From Capra hircus (taxonomy: Eukaryota > Chordata > Mammalia > Artiodactyla > Bovidae), in contig NC_030811.1 in the NCBI RefSeq assembly GCF_001704415.2, forward strand, positions 76,402,069-76,466,068: a stretch of 64,000 nt of DNA. Reading direction: 5' to 3'. The position numbers and the translations under genes were made by a program. Positions 14,801-27,700 of this stretch are shown piece after piece. A model generated the notes under the pieces. It searched no databases. It had not been told where the DNA came from and was given only the letters and a program-made list of their open reading frames with translations. Position 1 is the stretch's first letter. Every line of letters begins with the position of its first letter.

Positions 14801-15670
14801 AGCCAGTTCTACTAGGCAAAATATGAGCACCTGTGACAAAGACCAAGAGGAAATGGGGCAAATCGACAGTTATGTTAGAAATTAAAGAACTGTGGGTGAC
14901 ATTCCTCTCCTCTAAAAATTCCTTCACTGGTTTATTGCGTGTCCATTAAACACATTCTGGATTTGTTGAACTAGTGGTAAAAGCAAAAACAATAAAACTA
15001 AAGGATGGAGGTTCTTAATAAGAATCTTTTAAGCTATTAATCAAACCTTTCTTTTACATCATTTTCCTGCTTTTGTAGATCTTCAAAGCTGTCTCACATT
15101 GCTGCCTAGAAACCTCTCTTACCCATCTCCACTTAAAGGATGCTTGAAGTCCAAAACCAGGAACCACTAAACTTGCCCCAGTTGGCCCTCTCTCACCCCC
15201 AGGGCATCACCATGACCTCAAACGCCCACAACTTCCCCCCAGCTTCCTGGGCCTGGCCTGCTCTTCATGGATTCAAAAGAATCAAATGTACATACCAAGA
15301 GGCACACTGGGCTGCCTGCTGCCAGAAGCTGAGATTTCCCAGCACACAGCAAGCTATAATTAACAGGAGGCAGTGCCAAAAACAACAAAGGAGCTTCAAG
15401 GAAACTGCTAAAATACTCCCCAGTTTTTAACAACATACACATTCTTTTCTACTCACCCACCTTACCCCACCCTCCCCATTGTCTTAGAAACTCCTGTGAA
15501 ACCACCAGACTGTAGAGAGACACTGCCGCTTGGCGGGCAGGAAGAAGGTGCTCTGAGACCACAGAGACAGCCTGAACAGGCCACTCTTCAGAAGCAGAAA
15601 GCCCGCTCTCAGAACCAGAAGGAAACTAGATAATCCCAGCCCAGGTTACTTAATGGTTTTAAGATTCTGT

Positions 15671-15713
<43 letters not shown>

Positions 15714-18700
15714 TGAGGGGGTGACAAAGTAAATGAAGAGAAAAAAAACCCACACCTCTCAGGTCCTCTAGAGAAGACTGAGAGGACTTCCTCCAGCGTG
15801 GACTGGCTTCAAGCACAGTGGAAAGTATGACTTCTACATGCTTCGTATTCTCTGTCTTCAGAAAACCTCCCTCTTTAAAGAGCACTCCTAAGAATTGCCC
15901 TGATACCTTCCTTAGAGACTACCACGTAGGAAGGACTGCCTAGACAACCAGCCTTACCCCTCAGCCCACCCTCCCCCGATAGTTTACAATCCCTTCTGGA
16001 GCCGCCATGACGTTTGGGGCAGGTGACTGTGGAGGCCAGCAAGGAAGCCATGCAGGCCTGGGCTTTTGTCTCTCTGTAAGCACTTACCTTCATAAGAGGC
16101 AACGGAATCTCTTCTGTCACAAGGGTTATTCCAGGAATTTCCTGTGGAGGGGGGAAATACACACAACTGCTGAACGTATCAACTACCACCAGCCCGAGCC
16201 TTCAGGAAGTGTTTTCTGTGCACACAGAAGCTGAGGGCAGCTCCCAGTTTGCTAACCTCTACTTTAAATAAACCTTGGGGTTTATAAATACTAGTGAACA
16301 CAGCCTATCTCTTACCTCAGGAAGGAAATATTCTGTAAAGTTACAGTTATGATAGTTGACAGTATCACTAAAGGAAAGAATAAGACTACTATGAAGAAAC
16401 ACAGAATAATGTATTATTTATACATTTTCATTTAAGAACAAAGGAGGCAAATTACATTTGCACCATCAAGTATGATGATAAGGTGGACACTTTCTTCTTC
16501 TTTTTTTTTTTTTACTCCTTTCTCCCTCTTCCCCTTCATTTAAATATATTACGTTGATTCCCATCTTACTACTGGGATTCTTTTTTGACTTCAGCGGAAA
16601 ACTGTTCTGCACTTCATCCTCCAACATAATTTCAGAAATAAGAGATCTCCATAAAGAGCTTACACAGCACAATCACCATGGCAAATGTGCAAGAGGCAAT
16701 TCATATCAGGAAATCCAAATAATAACATTCTTCTAACTCATGAGCATTACAACAAAAATTTAAACAAAAAGATAAATTGCCAAAATTGCCACTTATTTTG
16801 AAAAGAGTGGTTCCTTGTTGTTACTAATCTCTCAACTTGTCAATTCCTCTTTCATTTCCTAAAAGAAAAGTAGATGATATATGGGAAAATAGAAATAAAA
16901 TCTAGTATTTGTTTAGAACTCAAATGTCCTGGGTTTCATTAACATACAATATTCCTGAGAAAAATAGCATCACAGGGATGGAGAAATAAATTTTCAGAAC
17001 ATTCAAGCAACTGAGATCTTCACTTGACAGGAGAAAGCCTTTTTAAAGAATCTATCTGTGCTTCACTCATCACTACTCAGGAACAGAAATTTCACTACAG
17101 TTTTAGGTTATAAATAGCATCTTAAAATAGGCACAACAGGCCTCATTGTCTGAAAAGCATAATTCAGGATTATCTATGTGTAAGAGCACCATATTTTCTA
17201 GTATCTTAAAAAATCCAATTCAGCTATTTACAGAAATAATTTATTTTCATATAGTAATAGAAGTATGAATTAAAATTTTCTATTGTGGCAAGTATTTATT
17301 AAGGGTATAGCATTAAGAGCATATGCAGATTAGAGAAAAGTAAATGATTTATATCAATGCTAAAATCAAATCATAGGATCATAGAATTTCAGAACTAGGA
17401 GAGACTTTTAAGGTAACATACTCTAACCACAAGAACTTTAAAGCAACGTGGTAAACCTTAAAATAAGCTCTGTGCAGTGGTTTAACTGGGTTTTTTCATA
17501 TTTTTCATATTGTATTTCTCATAGGACTTCCTGATGTCACTCTATGTGTCCACAAAGTTCCTCTGCCCCACAAAAAAGGAGAAACACAAATGTGAAGAAC
17601 TGTCTGTCAGGGTGACAGTCACACAACATCCCAACTAACATATTCTCAACCCTGGGAACTAGAGGTCCTGTTTAGTCTCCCAGACACTGAACACAGGATA
17701 GTGACAGCCAGCATCGGTGGCGAGGGGAGGAAGCTGAAATGTACATTTCCTGCTTCTGGCCAGGATGGAGGTGGGGGTTAACCTGCAAACTTCCTGCCAC
17801 CTTACCACAGAGTCTGCACGTTTGAAGAACCCTTGTTCTTCAAACAGTGAGGACCTGGAGAAGAAACAAGCTCAGATCTTCCCTTATAACTTCACAACGA
17901 GGCATGAAAGTTTAACAGCTCTAACAGTGAGAGACAAGAAGAAAGGGCCTTTGGGAAAACACTTCCATTGTGTATGTCAGAAATTCAGAAATTCATCAAA
18001 CATGGGACTTCCCTAGCTGGAAGACTAGTAAGACTCCATGCTCCCACTGCACAGGGCACAGCTTCGATCCCTGGTAGGGGGAACTAGGATCCTACATGCT
18101 GCATGACAGGGCCACCACCAAAAAAATTAAAAATCAAACACATCTGAAAGGCCTTTTTAAAGGATTAAATTTAGATAGTTTTAAAGCAAAATGGGAAGTT
18201 ATACAGTTTATCCTAGTACTTATTTTCCAGTGTCTCCTGGAATAAATTTATTTTTCTAAATGCCTTGTTGATACAAACCACTGCCTCAAGAGTAAGCACA
18301 CAGTAGTTCTAACATCTAAACACGTAAGGAGGAGAGGCAGAACCTTTTTCAGGGGCAGCCTGTACATGGGTTTCACTTCTGATCCAACAAAGTTCAGTTT
18401 ATTGAACCACATTCAAGAGAAAATGAACAATATTTTCTCCTGTGACACTTCTTCCCAACTAAAAGGAAGGGAGTCTGGACCAACAGGAAGAAAACGATGA
18501 ATGGGGTGAATTTGCTTAAGATTACTGACTTTAACTGATCTTGACACTCTAGAGTTATCACAGCTTTTCTTCCTAAGGCTGGGGGAAAAGTTTATGAAGG
18601 TGCTAATCTACTAAGTAAATAGAGTGGCTGTGAATAACAGCAGTGGTCCAGCCGCTGCTCATTTATAAAATCCTAAGATTTATTTTCATCTACTTCCGCT

Positions 18701-21700
18701 GCTAAAAAATCTTTAAAAACTGAAACAATTTGAAGATGATAGAAGCTTCATTCTGCTTGGTAGTAGGAAGAGTAACACATACACTGTATCTTCTCCTTTA
18801 ATTCTAGAGTTTTATGTTAAATACATTTGGCCAACAGTAACAATTCACTGTCTTTCTTCTGCCAGAAATCCCCAATTCAGATCCTTATGGGGGCTTCCCT
18901 GATAGCTCAATTGGTAAAGAATCTGCCCGCAATGCAGGAGACCCCAGTTTGATTCTTGGGTTGGGAAGATCCGCTGGAGAAGGGGTAGGCTACCCACTCC
19001 AGTATTCCTGGGCTTCCCTTATGGCTCAGCTGGTAAAGAATCCACCTGCAATGTGGTTCAATCCCTGGGTTGGGAAGATCCCCTGGAGAAGGGAATGGCT
19101 ACCCACTCCAGTATTCTGGCCTGGAGAATTCCACGAACTGTATAGTCCACGGGGCCACAAACAGTCGGACACGACTGAGTGACTTTCACTTTCATTTTCA
19201 GATTCTCATGAGTCAAAATAGAAATGAAATCACGGCCTTGGTTACTGAGACAAGGACATCCTACAACTGACCCACAACTGCGAATCAATTTTAATTACAC
19301 AAGGAATATATAAAGTGTTAACTTACTGTATCCCAAGTGAGCAGTGAGGAATACGGCAAAAGCTTATCCATGTTACTTGTCTCTGGATAAATGCTCCAAT
19401 ATGAAGAAGCTGAGTAAGTTTGGGGAGGGGGAGACATGTTTTAATATGAAGAACAGGCAGTAGACTTTGTAATTCACCAAAACAAGCAAACCAACAAAAG
19501 TTTTCATTGCCTTATTTTTCATTCTCAAAAGGCTAATCATCACGGTTCTGTCTGCTGATTAAAATGTTCAGGTTTTACTTTTTACATTGAGAACAACTTT
19601 AAAAATTATTTGACGTGTACATCTGTCCAAATGACATTATATCACTTCACACAGAACCAGCCAACACAATGCTGAGCATTACTTTTTAGTGGAAAAAAAA
19701 AATCACTGACAAGGTTATAGAATCAAGATCATGTCTTATATTTCATCAGTCTCCAAGGAGTCACAGCTTCTTGCAAAACCACAAGAGAATGAAGTTTAAT
19801 TAGCAGCTGACTACAATAGAGTTTAAAAATAAAATGCTCCTATCCAACATTTTGACATATTGAGGCCTTATCAATTTACTGCTTTCCCTTAAGCAAAAGG
19901 ATCACGGATTCAATTTAACATGCACCATCAGAAACACCTACCAATTATAAATTCCTGAATGAGGTCAAATGAATGGCAGGCAGAGATGTTCTCAGAAATC
20001 CACTGAATAATCTTTAAAAAGTAAGAAGACAATTCCATTGGTATTTAAATCTAAACTGTGCCCTCCCACTACCAAAGAAGTACAAGATATGTATGAATCT
20101 TTTAAAGTGTGATATCTATTTTAGAATTGCCTAGGAATACACTCACTTCTACCTAACCCAAAGCTGCATGGGTAAAATAGCACTATAAATGAGGTCCTCT
20201 TCATACATCATTTTAATAAACGCCCTTGGCAGAGATCCAAATAAGTCTTCTTGAATCTAGTGTTCGTTTTTGCTGCTGTCCCTGGGATTTTCCAGGCAAG
20301 AACACTGGAGTGGGTTGCCATTTCCTTCTCCAATGCATGAACGTGAAAAGTGAAAGTGAAGTCGCTCAGTCATGCCCGACTCTTCCAGACCCCATGGACT
20401 GCAGCTTACCAGGCTCCTCTGTCCATGGGATTTTCCAGGCAAAAGTATTGTATAATCCCTGTTATATCTACGATTCTCTCAATCAACCTCTATAACATTC
20501 TGCTGCAGAAACAAAACTCTTTGTTCCTGAACCTTAGAACTGCTGCTATGAGGTTTGACTAGCCATGGAGCCGCTCACATCTCTGATCCTGCCAATAAGT
20601 TGTTCTTATTTCCAAACGTATTCATGCTAGTTGTCTTACTTAGAACACTTAAATGTTTAAGTAATATTCATTATTTAATAATATTTAAATATGTAATAAT
20701 ATCATTAATATTGTTAATTACTAATTGATAATGTTTAAATATTTGTTTAAATGTGTTATTTAAATTATTGTTTAAATGTTTAAACAACTAGATATTTAAA
20801 TACTATTTAAATCTTTAAATATTAATAAAATATCACCCCAGACAAGTGAAATATGGATACAAAAAGAATACTAGTGGGTAGGTAAGAGTTGAGTGCTTGG
20901 CTAGTAGGAAGCTGCTGTATGGCACAGGGAGCTCAGCTCAGTGCTCTGTGACGACCTTGAGGTCTGGGATAGGAAGTGGGGGGAAGGTTCCTGAAGGGGA
21001 AGATGTGAGTATATGCATAGCTGATTCACTTTGTTGTCAGCAGGAACTAACACAACACTGTGAAGAAATTATACTCCAATTTGAAAAAAAGAAGATAAAG
21101 CTGAAAAAATAAAATGCTCAAAATACAGCTCAAAGAGACAAAGAATTGGTATAAAGATGAAAGAGAAATTGAGACATGGAACACAAAGCAAGAAGGTCCA
21201 AAATGCAGCTAATAAGGATTACATAAATAAATCAGAGGTAGAATGAAGGAGAGATAATAGTCAAAGACATATTGGTAGAGAATTTTCCATAATGAAAAAT
21301 CATTAGACTAGTTTGCAATAGAACCCTAAATCCTGAAGAAGATACATAACACAAACCCACAGCTAATACATTGAAACAAAATGACAGAATATGCAAGATG
21401 ATATAAAAATCTTAAAATGTGTATCTGAAAAGGGGCAGCAGACAGCAGACTTTTGACTGGTTACAACAGATGTCACAGATGACCAAATACTACTTTCTTT
21501 TTTTTTTTCATTTAACCTCCCTCCCTATTCCACCCTCCAGGCTGACACAGAGCCCCTGTTTCTGTTTCCTAAGCCATACATCAAATTCCCGTTGGCTATC
21601 TATTTCACATACGGAAGTGTAAGTTTCCTTGTTACTCTTTCCATACATCTTACTCTCTCCTCCCCTCTCCGCATGTCCATAAGTCTATTCTCTGTCTGTT

Positions 21701-24700
21701 TCTCCATTCTTGCGCTGTAAATAAATTCTTCAGTACTATTTCTCTAGATTCCGTATATATACATTAGAATATGGTATTTATATTTCTCTTTCTGACTCAT
21801 TTCACTCTGTATAATAGGTTCTAGATTCATCCACCTCATTAGAACTGATTCAAATGTATTCCTTTTTATGGCTGAGTAATACTCCATTGTGTAGATATAC
21901 CACAACTTTATCCATTCATCTATCAATGGGCATCTAGGTTGCTTCCATGTTCTAGCTAATTGTAAATAGTGCTGCAGTGAACAATGGGATACATGTGTCT
22001 CTTTCAATTTTGGTTTCCTCAGGGTATATGCCTAGGAGTGGGATTGCTGGGTCATACGGTGGTTTTATTCCTAGTTTTTTAAGGAATCTCCATACCATCT
22101 TCCATAGTGGCTGTATCAATTTACATTCCCACCAACAGTGCAAGAATGTTTCCTTTTCCCCACACCCTCTCCAGCATTTACTGTTTGTAGACTTCTTGAT
22201 GAGGGCCATTCTGACTGGTGTTAGGTGATATCTCATAGTTTTAATTTGCATTTCTCTAATAATGAGCAATGTTGAGCATCTTTTCCTGTGTTTGTTAACC
22301 ATCTGTATGTCTTCTTTGGAGAAATGTCTGTTTAGGTTTTCTTCCCACTTTTTGATTGGGTTGTTTGTTTTTCTAGCATTGAGTTGTACGAGCTGCTTGT
22401 ATATTTTGGAAATTAATCCTTTGTCAGTTATTTCATTTGCTATTATTTTCTCCCATTCTGAGGGTTGTCTTTTCACCTTGCTTATGTGCTTTCCTTTGCT
22501 GTGCAAAAGCTTTTAAGTTTAATCAGGTCCCACTTGCTTACTTTTGTTTTTATTTCTGTTATTCTAGAAGGTGAGTCACAGAGGATCTTGCTTTGATTTA
22601 TATCATTGAGTGTTCTGCCTATGTTTTCCTCTAAGAGTTCTATAGTTTCTGGTCTTATGTTTAGGTCTTTCATCCATTTTGAGTTTATCTTTGTGTACGG
22701 TGTTAGCAAGTGTTCTAACTTCATTCTTTTACATGTAGCTGTCCAGTTTTTCCAGCACCATTTGTTGAACAGACTGTCTTTGCCCCCATTGTATATTCTT
22801 GCCTCCTTTGTCAAAAATAAGGTTCCCATAGGTGCACGGGTTTATCTCTGGGTTTTCTATCTTGTTCCATTGGTCTATATTTCTGTTTTTGTGTCACTAC
22901 CATACTGTTTTGCTGACTGTAGCTTTATAGTATAATCTGAAGTCAGGAAGGTTGATTCCACCAGCACCAGTCTTCTTTCTCAAGACTGCTTTGGCTGTTC
23001 AAGGTCTTTTGTGTTTCCATATGAATTGTGAAATTTTTTGTTCTAGTTCTGTGAAAAATGCCATTGGTAATTTGATAGGGATCACATTAAATCTGTAGAT
23101 TGCATTTGGTAGTACAGTCATTTTCACAATATTGACTCTTCCTACCCAGGAACAGAATATCTCTCCATCTGTTTATGTCACCTTTGACTTCTTTCTTTAG
23201 TGTCTTCTGTGTACAGTTCTTTTGTCTCCTTAGGTAAGTTAATTCCTAGATATTTAATTCTTTTTGTTGCAGTGGTGAATGGGATTGATTCCTTAATTTC
23301 TCTTTCTGATTTTTCATTGTTAGTATATAGAAATGCAAGTGGTTTCTGTATATTGATTTTGTATCCTGCAACTTTGCTAAATCCACTGATTAGCTCTAGT
23401 AATTTTCTGATACTATCTTTAGGGTTTTCTATGTACAGTATCAGGTCATCTGCAAATAGTGAGAGGTTTACTTCTGCTTTACTGATCTGGATTCCTTTTA
23501 TTTCTTTCTCTTCTCTGATTGCTGTAGCTAGGACTTCCAGAACTATGCTGAATAATAGTGGTGAAAGTGGACACCCATGTCTTGTTCCTGATCTTAGGGA
23601 GAATGCTTTCAGTTTTCCACCATTGAGAATAATGTTTGCTGCAGACTTATCATATATGGCCTTTACTATGTTGAGGTAGTTTACTTCTATGTACTCCTCA
23701 AACTTTTTTGAAGAGTTTTAATCACAAATGGCTGATGAATTTTGTCAAAGGCTTTTTCTGCACCTATTTAGATGATCATATGGTTTTTATCTTTCAATTT
23801 GTTAATATGGTCTATCAAATTGATTTCTATATATTGAAGAATCCTTGCATCCCTGGAATAAACCCAACTTGATCATGGTGTATGAGTTTTTTGATGTGTT
23901 GCTGAATTCTGTTTGCTAAAATTTTGTTGAGAATTTTTGCATCTATGTTCATCAGTGATATTGACCTGTAGTTTTCTTTTTGTGTGTTGTCTGTCTGGTT
24001 TTGGTATCAGGGTGATGGTGGCCTTGTAGAATGAATTTGGAAGGGTCCCTCCCCCTGCAATTTTTTGAAAGAGTTTTAGAAGGATAGGCATTAGCTCTTC
24101 TCTAAATGTTTCATAGAATTCTCCTGTGAAGCCATCTGGTCCTGGGCTTTTGTTTTTTGGGAGATTTCTGATCACAGCTTCAATTTCAGTACTTGTAAGT
24201 GGGATTTCTATTTCTTCCTGGTTCAGCCTTGGAAGATTGAACTTTTCTAAGAATCTTCCAGGTTATCTGTTTAATTGCCATATAGTTGTTCATAATAGTC
24301 TCTTATAATCCTCTGTATTTCTGCATTGTCTGTTGTAACCACTCCTTTTTCATTTCTAATTTTGTTGATTTGATTCTTCCCTTTTTTTTTTCTTGATGAG
24401 TCTGGCTAAGGGTTTGTCAATTTTGTTTATCATCTCAAAAAACCAGCTGTTAGTTTTATTAATCTTTACTATTGCTTCTTTCATTTCTTTTTCATTTATG
24501 TCTGCTCGGATCTTTATGATTTCTCTCCTTCTACTAATTTTGGGGGGTTTTTTGTTCTTCTCTTTCCAGTTGTTTTAGGTGTAATGTTAGGCTATCTATT
24601 TGATTTTTTCTTGTTTCTTAAGGTAGGATTGTATTGCTATAAACTTCCCTTTTAGGACTGTTTTTGCTTCACCCCATAGGTTTTGAGTTGTGTTTTCATT

Positions 24701-27700
24701 GTCATTTGTTTCTGGACATTTTTTTTCCCCCTTTTGATTTCTTTAGTAACCTGTTGGTTATTTAGAAACGTGTTGTTTAATCTCCATGTGTTTGTGTTTC
24801 TTACAGTTTTTTTCTTGTAATTGATATCCAGTCTCATAGCATTGTGGTTGGAGAAGATGCTTGATAAGATTTCAATTTGCTTAAATTTACTGAGGTTTGA
24901 TTTGCGATCCAAGATGTGGTCTAGCCTGGAGAATGTTCCATGTGCTATTGAGAGAAAGGTGTATTCTTCTGCATTTGGATGGAATGTCCTAAAGATATCA
25001 ATGAGATCCATCTCATCTAATGTATCATTTAAGGCTTGTGTTTCCTTGTTAATTTTCTGTTTTGATGGTCTGTCCATTGGTGTGAGTGGGGTGTTAAAGT
25101 CTCCTACTATTATTGTGCTACTGTCAGTTTCTCCTTTCATGTCTGTTAGTGTTTGTCTTATGTATTGAGGTGCTCCTATGTTGGGTGCACAGATATTTAC
25201 AATTGTTATGTCTTCCTTTTAGATTGATCCCCTGATCATTACGTAGTGTCCTTCCTTATCTCTTGTAATCTTCATTTTAAGGTCTATTTTGTCTGATATG
25301 AGGATTGCTACTCCAGCTTTCTTTTCTTTCCTGTTTGCATGAAATATATTTTTCCATCCTCTCACTTTCAGTCTGTATGTGTCTTTAGGTCTGAAGTGGG
25401 TTTCTTGTAGACAGCATATATATGGGTCTTGTTTTTGTATCCATTCAGTCAGTCTGTGTCTTTTGATTGGAGCATTTAATGACTTACATTTAAAGTAATC
25501 ATTGATATATATGTTCCTATTGCCATTTTCTAATTGTTTGGGGTTGATTTTGTAGATATTTGAGAAACTCTTTATTTTCCTGAGCAATTCCTTGGAATGT
25601 TACTGATAGAGCTAATATTCACTCACAATATGGAAAAGAGAACAGTGAAAAGAACAGACACGCCTCCCAGTATGAGGTCTGCGTGCATAAAAACCTAGAG
25701 TACAAGGGAAGAACACCTTCAAGTCAGGACAAAAACGATAAACCTCAGTTGTCACCGAATAAACCTAGCTTCTGTTCATTTCAACCGCTAAACGTATACA
25801 TCTGGGGTTGTCCGTTTGCAAATTCCTAAACTTAAGCTATATTCCCACCTTGGCTTCCAGTCGTCGCGGGTCTCGGCCACATGAGAGCACACAGTGAAGC
25901 AAGGCCATCCTCTCACAGTCCAGCCGGCTGTTCCACAGGAACTCCAATAAATATGACTGGTTGAGGAATGCCCTGTAGAGCTTTCCAGAACACGAATCCA
26001 GGACCAGAGACCCTGACAGTGACTGTAAAGGACTATGAGGTAGCATATCAATCACTTCACTGTTTTCTGGCCAAAAAAAAAAAAGTAGATCAGCAAATAA
26101 AAGAACCCCACTCCCCCAAATATAAATATTAACATTTAAATGAGCCCAAACAGACCACGTTCATGAGGGAAAAACTACAGGCATACCTGTCAGAAACAGA
26201 CTGTGGCAGATCAGGTCTGGATGTTGAATGTTAAGGAGATGAAAGAAATGACCGGGTAAGTAAACGGCCACATAATAGTCTATGGAAGAGATATTTAAGT
26301 CAGCTCCAAGTGACAAGTGCTGTACAGTACAGATTAAAATCAACAACTTTACAGTATCCCTATTTTTCTTTGAACCTCTTAAAACACAGAAAATTTGACC
26401 AATGTAATAAAAAGCTGCCTGATGTCAGTACGTTTCATCTTACTAGCAAGATATCATTTATTTCTACCTATAGCTTTCTTCAGATATTTAGCTATGGTTA
26501 TCTTAATTTATATCTGTAATTTTGTTTATGAACTGTGGCTTTATATGAATCTGAATTAACTCTGAGAACAAATCAGAATTAAAAAAATATCCAGCAACAT
26601 GAATTATTCCTTAATATGACAGGCTGGAAATAGTTTATCATGGGAATTTCCTTCATAATTTCTGACATGTGAGGGAAGTTTTAAATTTAGTTTCTTATGT
26701 TTGCCCACTGCTCATTGTCACAATTATCATCAGCAGCAGCATTTTCTCTAAGGAACCTTTAAACTGATATTCATCAAAACAATCTCTGTAGGCATTCTGA
26801 CACTTCATGATGTACTAATTTGTTTCCTTGCATAACAAGCTGCCTAGAATTCACACCTTCACAGTCCCTTCATGAGATATTTTTGTACAAAGAACAGAAT
26901 TTTTGTATACAGATTGAGGCAAGGTATACAAAATAGGTTTCTGGAGAAGGGGGCAGGATAGAAGTAGTCCTATGATTTTTCTAGGATCTTAGAAAAACAG
27001 AAAAACTCATATAGTAGGAGTGAATTTCATGCAGATGAAACATTTAGATTATTAATATAAGCAAACCAGCTGGACTCGTTTTTTTCTCCCTAAGAAGTAA
27101 AGAAATACATGCTAATTATTTGCATAAAGGGCATTCTGTGGAAGGGAAAGGAAAGAGGATGTAGAACTCTAAACAACTGACTTATAACTGTCCTTTCAAG
27201 TCACTGTGGATTAAGTGATGTTACTACTTAGCATAAGTGGTTGCGACGTTACCATTATGGCAGCACTTAAGCAGAAAAACACAAATCATGGTACTGTAGG
27301 GGACAATGGAAAGACATCATGACCTAAATTAACTCCTCATCCTACCACTTACTTAACCAGTTAATACTATGTCCCTGGGAAAGGGGGCATTTGGAAATAC
27401 ATGAGGGTGTTCTAAGTTGTCACAATTATTGAGGCAGAGGGGAGATTTACACTGCCATTTGATGAGTGAGTGGGCTCCAAGAATGTCAAATCCCTCAGCG
27501 TGCACACAAAAGTTACTGTCTCACCAAAAGTGTCAGTAGTACCTGTGGTAGGCTGACAGCCCCAAAGACGTTCGTGTGGTAATCCCCAGAGCCTATGAGT
27601 ATGTCACCTCAAGTGATAAAGGCGACCTTTAAGGTGTGATTAAGGATCTTGAGATAGGAGTAACCTGCATTACCCAGTTGGACCCAATGTAATCACAAAT

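Larger units (their letters stand above)
6629..16087. other. GSAP: GSAP intron, 9.5 kb
   Basis: Holds three SINEs between 7.9 and 9.5 kb, an LTR-like segment near 12.1-12.5 kb, an old L1 at about 14.3-14.8 kb and three dinucleotide arrays. The stretches 6629-7900, 9550-11690, 12530-14150 and 14800-15660 look unique. I see no exon in them on either strand. Confidence 0.6.
16142..19326. other. GSAP: GSAP intron with SINEs and an exon-like segment
   Basis: 3.2 kb. Contains the exon-like 52 bp at 16316-16367, a T14 tract near 16501, a CHR-type SINE near 18.0 kb and a Bov-tA2 SINE at 18.9-19.2 kb. The part from 16370 to 18000 looks unique. Confidence 0.55.
20012..25848. other. GSAP: GSAP intron dominated by L1
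   Basis: 5.8 kb holding a partial Bov-A2, an AT-rich degenerate array, two plus-strand L1 pieces and the 4.1 kb minus-strand L1. Only 20012-20270 and 25606-25848 look unique. Confidence 0.6.

Noticed and set aside
15140..15430. 96-codon open frame
   Set aside because: No recognisable protein family and no supporting signals; chance frame in intron.
16316..16367. Normal GSAP coding exon reading DTVNYHNCNFTEYFLPE
   Set aside because: w16 and w17 already join in phase in the order I recall from human; adding it gives an immediate TGA and a frameshift. Kept only as an exon-like segment.
22262..24308. Several plus-strand open frames across 22.2-25.2 kb
   Set aside because: Antisense shadows of the minus-strand L1 ORF2.
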